In this document: positions 8,863 to 21,895 of the stretch, piece after piece
How the letters are laid out: each line of letters starts with the position of its first letter
Position numbering within the stretch: position 1 is the stretch's first letter
Assembly (NCBI GenBank): GCA_960531495.1
Contig: CAUIJY010000071.1
Span: 2,232,001-2,296,000, forward strand
Direction of reading: 5' to 3'
Length of the DNA: 64,000 nt
Origin: Zeus faber
Lineage: Eukaryota > Chordata > Actinopteri > Zeiformes > Zeidae
The notes under the pieces: generated by a model
What the model saw: the letters and a program-made list of their open reading frames with translations, nothing else
Databases searched by the model: none
What the model was told of the DNA's origin: nothing
Program-made: the position numbers and the translations under genes

Positions 8863-11514
8863 ATGTATTTTTCGAGTTCTGATAATTTTCATCAAAGTCT
8901 ACACGTGAGAAAAAACGCATTTTCAGCCGATTTAAACGTCGAAAAGGCGAATCGTTTGAACGCTTCAGTCATTACTCTATGTGACAGTGTCAGTCAGTTT
9001 AAATACAATGATGAACTAGTATGTGCTGCTAAAGTCTTGTTTGTCAACCAGTTTTAGGCCCATATAAAATGTATTTTTCGAGTTCAGATAATTTTCATCA
9101 AAGTCTACACGTGGGAAAAAACGCATTTTCAGTCGATTTAAACGTCGATTTGGCGGAACGGTTAAACACTTCAATCATTACTCTATGTGACAGTGTCAGA
9201 CAGTTTAAATACAATGATAAACTAGTATGTGCTGCTAAAGTCTTGTTTGTCAACCAGTTTTAGGCCCAAATAAAATGTATTTTTCGAGTTCTGATAATTT
9301 TCCGAACTTTGGACCGTTTGCTGTCTAGCTGAATTAGAGAAACACCGAACCATTGTCTCTTTGTTGGTGAATGATTCAGAATGCTGCAGTACACCATATA
9401 ACTTTAATTAATATGAGGAACAATTATTTTGCTTCTTAAGTCTTTCTCAAAGACAGTTTAAATACAATGATAAACTAGTATGTGCTGCTAAAGTGTTGTT
9501 TGTCAACCAGTTTTAGGCCCATATAAAATGTATTTTTCGAGTTATGATAATTTTCATCAAAGTCTACACATGTGGGAAAAAACGCATTTTCAGCCGATTT
9601 AAACGTCGAAAAGGCGGATCGGTTAAACGCTTCAGCCATTACTCTGTGACAGTGTCAGACAGTTTAAATACAATGATAAACTAGTATGTGCTACTAAAGT
9701 CTTGTTTGTCAACCAGTTTTAGGCCCATATAAAATGTATTTTTCGAGTTCTGATAATTTTCATCAAAGTCTACACGTGGGAAAAAACGCATTTTCAGCCG
9801 ATTTTAACGTCGATTTGGCGGAACGGTTAAACGCTTCAGTAATTACTCTATGTGACAGTGTCAGACAGTTTAAATACAATGATAAACTAGTATGTGCTGC
9901 TAAAGTGTTGTTTGCCAACCAGTTTTAGGCCCATATAAAATGTATTTTTCGAGTTATGATCATTTTCCGAACTTTGGACCGTTTACTGTCTAGCTGAATT
10001 AGAGAAACACCGAACCATTGTCTCTTTGTAGGCGCATGATTCAGAATACTGCAGTACAGCATAGAAATTTAATTAATATGATGAACTATTATGTGCTTCT
10101 TAAGTTTTTCTCACAGAGTTCTAGGCCCATCTAACATGTATTTGTGGAGTTATGATCATTTTCAGAACTTTGGACGATTTGCTGTCGAGCTGAATTAGAG
10201 AAACACCGAACCATTGTCTCTTTGTAGGTGAATGATTCAGAATGCTGCAATACACCATATAACTTTAATTAATATGAGGAACAATTATTTTGCTTCTTAA
10301 GTCTTTCTTAAAGACAGTTTAAATACAATGATGAACTAGTATGTGCTGCTTATGTCTTGTTTGTCAACCAGTTTTAGGCCCATATAAAATGTATTTTTCG
10401 AGTTCTGATAATTTTCATCAAAGTGTACACATGTGGGAAAAAATGCATTTTCAGCTGATTTTAACGTCGATTTGGTGGAACGGTTAAACGCTTCAGTCAT
10501 TACTCTATGTGACAGTGTCAGACAGTTTAAATACAATGATAAACTAGTATGTGCTGCTAAAGTGTTGTTTGCCAACCAGTTTTAGGCCCATATAAAATGT
10601 ATTTTTCGAGTTATGATCATTTTCCGAACTTTGGACCGTTTGCTGTCTAGCTGAATTAGAGAAACACCGAACCATTGTCTCTTTGTAGGCGCATGATTTA
10701 GAATGCTGCAGTACACCATATAACTTTAATGAATATGAGGAACTATTATGTGCTTCTTAAGTCTTTCTCAAAGACAGTTTAAATACAATGATAAACTAGT
10801 ATGTGCTGCTAAAGTGTTGTTTGTCAACCAGTTTTAGGCCCATATAAAATGTATTTTTCGAGTTCTGATAATTTTCATCAAAGTCTACACATGTGGGAAA
10901 AAATGCATTTTAAGCCGATTTAAACGTCGATTTGGTGGAACGGTTAAACGCTTCAGTCATTACTCTATGTGACAGTGTCAGACAGTTTAAATACAATGAT
11001 CAACTAGTATGTGCTGCTAAAGTGTTGTTTGTCAAACAGTTTTAGGCCCATATAAAATGTATTTTTCGAGTTCTGATAATTTTCATCAAAGTCTACACGT
11101 GGGAAAAAACGCATTTTCAGCCGATTTTAACGTCGATTTGGCGGAACGGTTAAACGCTTCAGTCATTACTCTATGTGACAGTGTCAGACAGTTTAAATAC
11201 AATGATAAACTAGTATGTGCTGCTAAAGTGTTGTTTGTCAAACAGTTTTAGGTCCATATAAAATGTATTTTTCGAGTTATGATCATTTTCAGAACTTTGG
11301 ACGATTTGCTGTCTAGCTGAATTAGAGAAACACCGAACAATTGTCTCTTTGTAGGTGCATGATTTTGAATGCTGCAGTACACCATATAACTTTAATTAAT
11401 ATGAGGAACAATTATGTGCTTCTTAAGTCTTTCTCAAAGACAGTTTAAATACAATGATAAACTAGTATGTGCAGCTAAAGTCTTGTTTGTCAACCAGTTT
11501 TAGGCCCATATAAA
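8863..11514 (+). repeat. Forward array block: A A B A A C B A B A A B
   Basis: Unit starts: 8863, 9069, 9275 (B, 253), 9528, 9734, 9940 (C), 10136 (B, 253), 10389 (A, 208), 10597 (B), 10849 (A, 208), 11057, 11263 (B). The head of the unit after C reads CATCTAACATGTATTTGTGG instead of CATATAAAATGTATTTTTCG, so unit heads come in two forms. Confidence 0.9.
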
Positions 11515-13498
11515 ATGTATTTTTCGAGTTATGATAATTTTCATCAATGTCTACACGTGGGAAAAAACGCATTTTCAGTCGATTTAAACGTCGATTTGGC
11601 GGAACGGTTAAACACTTCAGTCATTACTCTATGTGACAGTGTCAGACAGTTTAAATACAATGATAAACTAGTATGTGCTGCTAAAGTCTTGTTTGTCAAC
11701 CAGTTTTAGGCCCAAATAAAATGTATTTTTCGAGTTCTGATAATTTTCCGAACTTTGGACCGTTTGCTGTCTAGCTGAATTAGAGAAACACCGAACCATT
11801 GTCTCTTTGTTGGTGAATGATTCAGAATGCTGCAGTACACCATATAACTTTAATTAATATGAGGAACAATTATTTTGCTTCTTAAGTCTTTCTCAAAGAC
11901 AGTTTAAATACAATGATAAACTAGTATGTGCTGCTAAAGTGTTGTTTGTCAACCAGTTTTAGGCCCATATAAAATGTATTTTTCGAGTTATGATAATTTT
12001 CATCAAAGTCTACACATGTGGGAAAAAACGCATTTTCAGCCGATTTAAACGTCGAAAAGGCGGATCGGTTAAACGCTTCAGCCATTACTCTGTGACAGTG
12101 TCAGACAGTTTAAATACAATGATAAACTAGTATGTGCTACTAAAGTCTTGTTTGTCAACCAGTTTTAGGCCCATATAAAATGTATTTTTCGAGTTCTGAT
12201 AATTTTCATCAAAGTCTACACGTGGGAAAAAACGCATTTTCAGCCGATTTTAACGTCGATTTGGCGGAACGGTTAAACGCTTCAGTCATTACTCTATGTG
12301 ACAGTGTCAGACAGTTTAAATACAATGATAAACTAGTATGTGCTGCTAAAGTGTTGTTTGCCAACCAGTTTTAGGCCCATATAAAATGTATTTTTCGAGT
12401 TATGATCATTTTCCGAACTTTGGACCGTTTGCTGTCTAGCTGAATTAGAGAAACACCGAACCATTGTCTCTTTGTAGGCGCATGATTCAGAATACTGCAG
12501 TACAGCATAGAAATTTAATTAATATGATGAACTATTATGTGCTTCTTAAGTTTTTCTCACAGAGTTCTAGGCCCATCTAACATGTATTTGTGGAGTTATG
12601 ATCATTTTCAGAACTTTGGACGATTTGCTGTCGAGCTGAATTAGAGAAACACCGAACCATTGTCTCTTTGTAGGTGAATGATTCAGAATGCTGCAGTACA
12701 CCATATAACTTTAATTAATATGAGGAACAATTATTTTGCTTCTTAAGTCTTTCTCAAAGACAGTTTAAATACAATGATGAACTAGTATGTGCTGCTTATG
12801 TCTTGTTTGTCAACCAGTTTTAGGCCCATATAAAATGTATTTTTCGAGTTCTGATAATTTTCATCAAAGTCTACACGTGGGAAAAAATGCATTTTCAGCT
12901 GATTTTAACGTCGATTTGGTGGAACGGTTAAACGCTTCAGTCATTACTCTATGTGACAGTGTCAAACAGTTTAAATACAATGATCAACTAGTATGTGCTG
13001 CTAAAGTGTTGTTTGTCAAACAGTTTTAGGCCCATATAAAATGTATTTTTCGAGTTCTGATAATTTTCATCAAAGTCTACACGTGGGAAAAAACGCATTT
13101 TCAGCCGATTTTAACGTCGATTTGGCGGAACGGTTAAACGCTTCAGTCATTACTCTATGTGACAGTGTCAGACAGTTTAAATACAATGATAAACTAGTAT
13201 GTGCTGCTAAAGTGTTGTTTGTCAAACAGTTTTAGGTCCATATAAAATGTATTTTTCGAGTTATGATCATTTTCAGAACTTTGGACGATTTGCTGTCTAG
13301 CTGAATTAGAGAAACACCGAACAATTGTCTCTTTGTAGGTGCATGATTTTGAATGCTGCAGTACACCATATAACTTTAATTAATATGAGGAACAATTATG
13401 TGCTTCTTAAGTCTTTCTCAAAGACAGTTTAAATACAATGATAAACTAGTATGTGCAGCTAAAGTCTTGTTTGTCAACCAGTTTTAGGCCCATATAAA
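11515..13498 (+). repeat. Forward array block, 1984 bp: A B A A C B A A B
   Basis: Unit starts: 11515, 11721 (B), 11974, 12180, 12386 (C), 12582 (B), 12835, 13041, 13247 (B). It is the same order as the next block except that it has a single leading A and its A at 12835 is 206 rather than 208 bp, so it is a shorter variant of the 2192-bp higher-order unit. Confidence 0.9.
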
Positions 13499-15690
13499 AT
13501 GTATTTTTCGAGTTATGATAATTTTCATCAATGTCTACACGTGGGAAAAAACGCATTTTCAGTCGATTTAAACGTCGATTTGGCGGAACGGTTAAACGCT
13601 TCAGTCATTACTCTATGTGACAGTGTCAGTCAGTTTAAATACAATGATGAACTAGTATGTGCTGCTAAAGTCTTGTTTGTCAACCAGTTTTAGGCCCATA
13701 TAAAATGTATTTTTCGAGTTCAGATAATTTTCATCAAAGTCTACACGTGGGAAAAAACGCATTTTCAGTCGATTTAAACGTCGATTTGGCGGAACGGTTA
13801 AACACTTCAGTCATTACTCTATGTGACAGTGTCAGACAGTTTAAATACAATGATAAACTAGTATGTGCTGCTAAAGTCTTGTTTGTCAACCAGTTTTAGG
13901 CCCAAATAAAATGTATTTTTCGAGTTCTGATAATTTTCCGAACTTTGGACCGTTTGCTGTCTAGCTGAATTAGAGAAACACCGAACCATTGTCTCTTTGT
14001 TGGTGAATGATTCAGAATGCTGCAGTACACCATATAACTTTAATTAATATGAGGAACAATTATTTTGCTTCTTAAGTCTTTCTCAAAGACAGTTTAAATA
14101 CAATGATAAACTAGTATGTGCTGCTAAAGTGTTGTTTGTCAACCAGTTTTAGGCCCATATAAAATGTATTTTTCGAGTTATGATAATTTTCATCAAAGTC
14201 TACACATGTGGGAAAAAACGCATTTTCAGCCGATTTAAACGTCGAAAAGGCGGATCGGTTAAACGCTTCAGCCATTACTCTGTGACAGTGTCAGACAGTT
14301 TAAATACAATGATAAACTAGTATGTGCTACTAAAGTCTTGTTTGTCAACCAGTTTTAGGCCCATATAAAATGTATTTTTCGAGTTCTGATAATTTTCATC
14401 AAAGTCTACACGTGGGAAAAAACGCATTTTCAGCCGATTTTAACGTCGATTTGGCGGAACGGTTAAACGCTTCAGTCATTACTCTATGTGACAGTGTCAG
14501 ACAGTTTAAATACAATGATAAACTAGTATGTGCTGCTAAAGTGTTGTTTGCCAACCAGTTTTAGGCCCATATAAAATGTATTTTTCGAGTTATGATCATT
14601 TTCCGAACTTTGGACCGTTTGCTGTCTAGCTGAATTAGAGAAACACCGAACCATTGTCTCTTTGTAGGCGCATGATTCAGAATACTGCAGTACAGCATAG
14701 AAATTTAATTAATATGATGAACTATTATGTGCTTCTTAAGTTTTTCTCACAGAGTTCTAGGCCCATCTAACATGTATTTGTGGAGTTATGATCATTTTCA
14801 GAACTTTGGACGATTTGCTGTCGAGCTGAATTAGAGAAACACCGAACCATTGTCTCTTTGTAGGTGAATGATTCAGAATGCTGCAGTACACCATATAACT
14901 TTAATTAATATGAGGAACAATTATTTTGCTTCTTAAGTCTTTCTCAAAGACAGTTTAAATACAATGATGAACTAGTATGTGCTGCTTATGTCTTGTTTGT
15001 CAACCAGTTTTAGGCCCATATAAAATGTATTTTTCGAGTTCTGATAATTTTCATCAAAGTCTACACATGTGGGAAAAAATGCATTTTCAGCTGATTTTAA
15101 CGTCGATTTGGTGGAACGGTTAAACGCTTCAGTCATTACTCTATGTGACAGTGTCAGACAGTTTAAATACAATGATCAACTAGTATGTGCTGCTAAAGTG
15201 TTGTTTGTCAAACAGTTTTAGGCCCATATAAAATGTATTTTTCGAGTTATGATAATTTTCATCAAAGTCTACACGTAGGAAAAAACGCATTTTCAGCCGA
15301 TTTTAACGTCGATTTGGCGGAACGGTTAAACGCTTCAGTCATTACTCTATGTGACAGTGTCAGACAGTTTAAATACAATGATAAACTAGTATGTGCTGCT
15401 AAAGTGTTGTTTGTCAAACAGTTTTAGGTCCATATAAAATGTATTTTTCGAGTTATGATCATTTTCAGAACTTTGGACGATTTGCTGTCTAGCTGAATTA
15501 GAGAAACACCGAACAATTGTCTCTTTGTAGGTGCATGATTTTGAATGCTGCAGTACACCATATAACTTTAATTAATATGAGGAACAATTATGTGCTTCTT
15601 AAGTCTTTCTCAAAGACAGTTTAAATACAATGATAAACTAGTATGTGCAGCTAAAGTCTTGTTTGTCAACCAGTTTTAGGCCCATATAAA
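13499..15690 (+). repeat. 2192-bp higher-order unit: A A B A A C B A A B
   Basis: Unit starts: 13499, 13705, 13911 (B), 14164, 14370, 14576 (C), 14772 (B), 15025 (A, 208), 15233, 15439 (B). The stretch from 13705 recurs in the same order at 35240 (offset 21535), and that from 14576 recurs at 29753 (offset 15177). Confidence 0.9.
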
Positions 15691-18536
15691 ATGTATTTTT
15701 CGAGTTATGATAATTTTCATCAATGTCTACACGTGGGAAAAAACGCATTTTCAGTCGATTTAAACGTCGATTTGGCGGAACGGTTAAACGCTTCAGTCAT
15801 TACTCTATGTGACAGTGTCAGTCAGTTTAAATACAATGATGAACTAGTATGTGCTGCTAAAGTCTTGTTTGTCAACCAGTTTTAGGCCCATATAAAATGT
15901 ATTTTTCGAGTTCAGATAATTTTCATCAAAGTCTACACATGGGAAAAAACGCATTTTCAGTCGATTTAAACGTCGATTTGGCGGAACGGTTAAACACTTC
16001 AGTCATTACTCTATGTGACAGTGTCAGACAGTTTAAATACAATGATAAACTAGTATGTGCTGCTAAAGTCTTGTTTGTCAACCAGTTTTAGGCCCAAATA
16101 AAATGTATTTTTCGAGTTCTGATAATTTCCCGAACTTTGGACCGTTTGCTGTCTAGCTGAATTAGAGAAACACCGAACCATTGTCTCTTTGTTGGTGAAT
16201 GATTCAGAATGCTGCAGTACACCATATAACTTTAATTAATATGAGGAACAATTATTTTGCTTCTTAAGTCTTTCTCAAAGACAGTTTAAATACAATGATA
16301 AACTAGTATGTGCTGCTAAAGTGTTGTTTGTCAACCAGTTTTAGGCCCATATAAAATGTATTTTTCGAGTTATGATAATTTTCATCAAAGTCTACACATG
16401 TGGGAAAAAACGCATTTTCAGCCGATTTAAACGTCGAAAAGGCGGATCGGTTAAACGCTTCAGCCATTACTCTGTGACAGTGTCAGACAGTTTAAATACA
16501 ATGATAAACTAGTATGTGCTACTAAAGTCTTGTTTGTCAACCAGTTTTAGGCCCATATAAAATGTATTTTTCGAGTTCTGATAATTTTCATCAAAGTCTA
16601 CACGTGGGAAAAAACGCATTTTCAGCCGATTTTAACGTCGATTTGGCGGAACGGTTAAACGCTTCAGTCATTACTCTATGTGACAGTGTCAGACAGTTTA
16701 AATACAATGATAAACTAGTATGTGCTGCTAAAGTGTTGTTTGCCAACCAGTTTTAGGCCCATATAAAATGTATTTTTCGAGTTATGATCATTTTGCGAAC
16801 TTTGGACCGTTTGCTGTCTAGCTGAATTAGAGAAACACCGAACCATTGTCTCTTTGTAGGCGCATGATTCAGAATACTGCAGTACAGCATAGAAATTTAA
16901 TTAATATGATGAACTAATATGTGCTTCTTAAGTTTTTCTCACAGAGTTCTAGGCCCATCTAACATGTATTTGTGGAGTTATGATCATTTTCAGAACTTTG
17001 GACGATTTGCTGTCGAGCTGAATTAGAGAAACACCGAACCATTGTCTCTTTGTAGGTGAATGATTCAGAATGCTGCAGTACACCATATAACTTTAATTAA
17101 TATGAGGAACAATTATTTTGCTTCTTAAGTCTTTCTCAAAGACAGTTTAAATACAATGATGAACTAGTATGTGCTGCTTATGTCTTGTTTGTCAACCAGT
17201 TTTAGGCCCATATAAAATGTATTTTTCGAGTTCAGATAATTTTCATCAAAGTCTACACATGGGAAAAAACGCATTTTCAGTCGATTTAAACGTCGATTTG
17301 GCGGAACGGTTAAACACTTCAGTCATTACTCTATGTGACAGTGTCAGACAGTTTAAATACAATGATAAACTAGTATGTGCTGCTAAAGTCTTGTTTGTCA
17401 ACCAGTTTTAGGCCCAAATAAAATGTATTTTTCGAGTTCTGATAATTTCCCGAACTTTGGACCGTTTGCTGTCTAGCTGAATTAGAGAAACACCGAACCA
17501 TTGTCTCTTTGTTGGTGAATGATTCAGAATGCTGCAGTACACCATATAACTTTAATTAATATGAGGAACAATTATTTTGCTTCTTAAGTCTTTCTCAAAG
17601 ACAGTTTAAATACAATGATAAACTAGTATGTGCTGCTAAAGTGTTGTTTGTCAACCAGTTTTAGGCCCATATAAAATGTATTTTTCGAGTTATGATAATT
17701 TTCATCAAAGTCTACACATGTGGGAAAAAACGCATTTTCAGCCGATTTAAACGTCGAAAAGGCGGATCGGTTAAACGCTTCAGCCATTACTCTGTGACAG
17801 TGTCAGACAGTTTAAATACAATGATAAACTAGTATGTGCTACTAAAGTCTTGTTTGTCAACCAGTTTTAGGCCCATATAAAATGTATTTTTCGAGTTCTG
17901 ATAATTTTCATCAAAGTCTACACGTGGGAAAAAACACATTTTCAGCCGATTTTAACGTCGATTTGGCGGAACGGTTAAACGCTTCAGTCATTACTCTATG
18001 TGACAGTGTCAGACAGTTTAAATACAATGATAAACTAGTATGTGCTGCTAAAGTGTTGTTTGCCAACCAGTTTTAGGCCCATATAAAATGTATTTTTCGA
18101 GTTATGATCATTTTGCGAACTTTGGACCGTTTGCTGTCTAGCTGAATTAGAGAAACACCGAACCATTGTCTCTTTGTAGGCGCATGATTCAGAATACTGC
18201 AGTACAGCATAGAAATTTAATTAATATGATGAACTAATATGTGCTTCTTAAGTTTTTCTCACAGAGTTCTAGGCCCATCTAACATGTATTTGTGGAGTTA
18301 TGATCATTTTCAGAACTTTGGACGATTTGCTGTCGAGCTGAATTAGAGAAACACCGAACCATTGTCTCTTTGTAGGTGAATGATTCAGAATGCTGCAGTA
18401 CACCATATAACTTTAATTAATATGAGGAACAATTATTTTGCTTCTTAAGTCTTTCTCAAAGACAGTTTAAATACAATGATGAACTAGTATGTGCTGCTTA
18501 TGTCTTGTTTGTCAACCAGTTTTAGGCCCATATAAA
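15691..18536 (+). repeat. A followed by two tandem 1320-bp higher-order units (A B A A C B)x2
   Basis: After one A at 15691, copy one is 15897-17216 and copy two 17217-18536. Both share private variants: CACATGGGAAAA in the first A, GATAATTTCCCGAAC in B, ATTTTGCGAAC in C and GATGAACTAATATG, showing a recent tandem duplication of the whole 1320-bp block. The few differences include AAACACATTTTC in the copy at 17882 against AAACGCATTTTC at 16562. Confidence 0.92.
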
Positions 18537-20567
18537 ATGTATTTTTCGAGTTATGATAATTTTCATCAAAGTCTACACATGGGAAAAAATGCATTTTCAG
18601 CTGATTTTAACGTCGATTTGGTGGAACGGTTAAACGCTTCAGTCATTACTCTATGTGACAGTGTCAGACAGTTTAAATACAATGATCAACTAGTATGTGC
18701 TGCTAAAGTGTTGTTTGCCAACCAGTTTTAGGCCCATATAAAATGTATTTTTCGAGTTATGATCATTTTCCGAACTTTGGACCGTTTGCTGTCTAGCTGA
18801 ATTAGAGAAACACCGAACCATTGTCTCTTTGTAGGCGCATGATTTAGAATGCTGCAGTACACCATATAACTTTAATGAATATGAGGAACTATTATGTGCT
18901 TCTTAAGTCTTTCTCAAAGACAGTTTAAATACAATGATAAACTAGTATGTGCTGCTATAGTGTTGTTTGTCAACCAGTTTTAGGCCCATATAAAATGTAT
19001 TTTTCGAGTTCTGATAATTTTCATCAAAGTCTACACGTGGGAAAAAACGCATTTTCAGCCGATTTTAACGTCGATTTGGCGGAACGGTTAAACGCTTCAG
19101 TCATTACTCTATGTGACAGTGTCAGACAGTTTAAATACAATGATAAACTAGTATGTGCTGCTAAAGTGTTGTATGTCAAACAGTTTTAGGTCCATATAAA
19201 ATGTATTTTTCGAGTTATGATCATTTTCAGAACTTTGGACGATTTGCTGTCTAGCTGAATTAGAGAAACACCGAACAATTGTCTCTTTGTAGGTGCATGA
19301 TTTTGAATGCTGCAGTACACCATATAACTTTAATTAATATGAGGAACAATTATGTGCTTCTTAAGTCTTTCTCAAAGACAGTTTAAATACAATGATAAAC
19401 TAGTATGTGCAGCTAAAGTCTTGTTTGTCAACCAGTTTTAGGCCCATATAAAATGTATTTTTCGAGTTATGATAATTTTCATCAATGTCTACACGTGGGA
19501 AAAAACGCATTTTCAGTCGATTTAAACGTCGATTTGGCGGAACGGTTAAACGCTTCAGTCATTACTCTATGTGACAGTGTCAGACAGTTTAAATACAATG
19601 ATAAACTAGTATGTGCTGCAAAAGTGTTGTTTGTCAGCCAGTTTTAGGCCCTTATAAAATGTATTTTTCGAGTTATGATCATTTTCAGAACTTTGGACGA
19701 TTTGCTGTCGAGCTGAATTAGAGAAACACCGAACAATTGTCTCTTCAGAGGTGAATGATTCAGAATGCTGCAGTACAGCATAGAAATTTAATTAATATGA
19801 TGAACTATTATGTGCTTCTTAAGTGTTTCTCACAGAGTTCTAGGCCCATCTAACATGTATTTGTGGAGTTATGATCATATTCAGATCTTTGGACGATTTG
19901 CTGTCGAGCTGAATTAGAGAAACACCGAACCATTGTCTCTTTGTAGGTGAATGATTCAGAATGCTGCAGTACACCATATAACTTTAATTAATATGAGGAA
20001 CAATTATTTTGCTTCTTAAGTCTTTCTCAAAGACAGTTTAAATACAATGATAAACTAGTATGTGCAGCTAAAGTCTTGTTTGTCAACCAGTTTTAGGCCC
20101 ATATAAAATGTATTTTTCGAGTTATGATCATTTTCCGAACTTTGGACCGTTTGCTGTCTAGCTGAATTAGAGAAACACCGAACCATTATCTCTTTGTAGG
20201 CGCATGATTTAGAATGCTGCAGTACACCATATAACTTTAATGAATATGAGGAACTATTATGTGCTTCTTAAGTCTTTCTCAAAGACAGTTTAAATACAAT
20301 GATAAACTAGTATGTGCTGCTAAAGTCTTGTTTGTCAACCAGTTTTAGGCCCATATAAAATGTATTTTTCGAGTTCTGATAATTTTCATCAAAGTCTACA
20401 CATGTGGGAAAAAACGCATTTTCAGTCGATTTAAACGTCGAAAAGGCGAATCGGTTAAACGCTTCAGTCATTACTCCATGTGACAGTGTCAGACAGTTTA
20501 AATACAATGATGAACTAGTATGTGCTGCTAAAGTGTTGTTTGTCAACCAGTTTTAGGCCCATATAAA
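18537..20567 (+). repeat. Forward array block: A B A B A C B B A
   Basis: Unit starts: 18537, 18743 (B), 18995, 19201 (B), 19453, 19659 (C), 19855 (B), 20108 (B), 20360 (A, 208). Private marks (GCTGCTATAGTGTTG, GTGTTGTATGTC, GTCTCTTCAGAGG) recur at 32602-33714, offset 13859, so about 1.3 kb of this block has been copied there. Confidence 0.9.
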
Positions 20568-21895
20568 ATGTATTTTTCAAGTTCTGATAATTTTCATCAA
20601 AGTCTACACGTGGGAAAAAACACATTTTCAGCCGATTTTAACGTCGATTTGGCGAAACGGTTAAACGCTTCAGTCATTACTCTATGTGACAGTGTCAGAC
20701 AGTTTAAATACAATGATAAACTAGTATGTGCTGCTAAAGTGTTGTTTGTCAAACAGTTTTAGGTCCATATAAAATGTATTTTTCGAGTTATGATCATTTT
20801 CAGAACTTTGGACGATTTGCTGTCTAGCTGAATTAGAGAAACACCGAACAATTGTCTCTTTGTAGGTGCATGATTTTGAATGCTGCAGTACACCATATAA
20901 CTTTAATTAATATGAGGAACAATTATGTGCTTCTTAAGTCTTTCTCAAAGACAGTTTAAATACAATGATAAACTAGTATGTGCAGCTAAAGTCTTGTTTG
21001 TCAACCAGTTTTAGGCCCATATAAAATGTATTTTTCGAGTTATGATAATTTTCATCAATGTCTACACGTGGGAAAAAACGCATTTTCAGTCGATTTAAAC
21101 GTCGATTTGGCGGAACGGTTAAACGCTTCAGTCATTACTCTATGTGACAGTGTCAGTCAGTTTAAATACAATGATGAACTAGTATGTGCTGCTAAAGTCT
21201 TGTTTGTCAACCAGTTTTAGGCCCATATAAAATGTATTTTTCGAGTTCTGATAATTTTCATCAAAGTCTACACGTGGGAAAAAACACATTTTCAGCCGAT
21301 TTTAACGTCGATTTGGCGGAACGGTTAAACGCTTCAGTCATTACTCTATGTGACAGTGTCAGACAGTTTAAATACAATGATAAACTAGTATGTGCTGCTA
21401 AAGTGTTTTTTGTCAAACAGTTTTAGGTCCATATAACATGTATTTTTCGAGTTATGATCATTTTCAGAACTTTGGACGATTTGCTGTCTAGCTGAATTAG
21501 AGAAACACCGAACAATTGTCTCTTTGTAGGTGCATGATTTTGAATGCTGCAGTACACCATATAACTTTAATTAATATGAGGAACAATTATGTGCTTCTTA
21601 AGTCTTTCTCAAAGACAGTTTAAATACAATGATAAACTAGTATGTGCAGCTAAAGTCTTGTTTGTCAACCAGTTTTAGGCCCATATAAAATGTATTTTTC
21701 GAGTTATGATAATTTTCATCAATGTCTACACGTGGGAAAAAACGCATTTTCAGTCGATTTAAACGTCGATTTGGCGGAACGGTTAAACGCTTCAGTCATT
21801 ACTCTATGTGACAGTGTCAGTCAGTTTAAATACAATGATGAACTAGTATGTGCTGCTAAAGTCTTGTTTGTCAACCAGTTTTAGGCCCATATAAA
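20568..21895 (+). repeat. Two tandem 664-bp units (A B A)
   Basis: Copy one is 20568-21231 and copy two 21232-21895; each is A, B, A. Both first A monomers carry AAACACATTTTCAG. The last A of copy two (21690) is also the first A of the following 3267-bp unit, so the blocks overlap by one monomer. Confidence 0.9.
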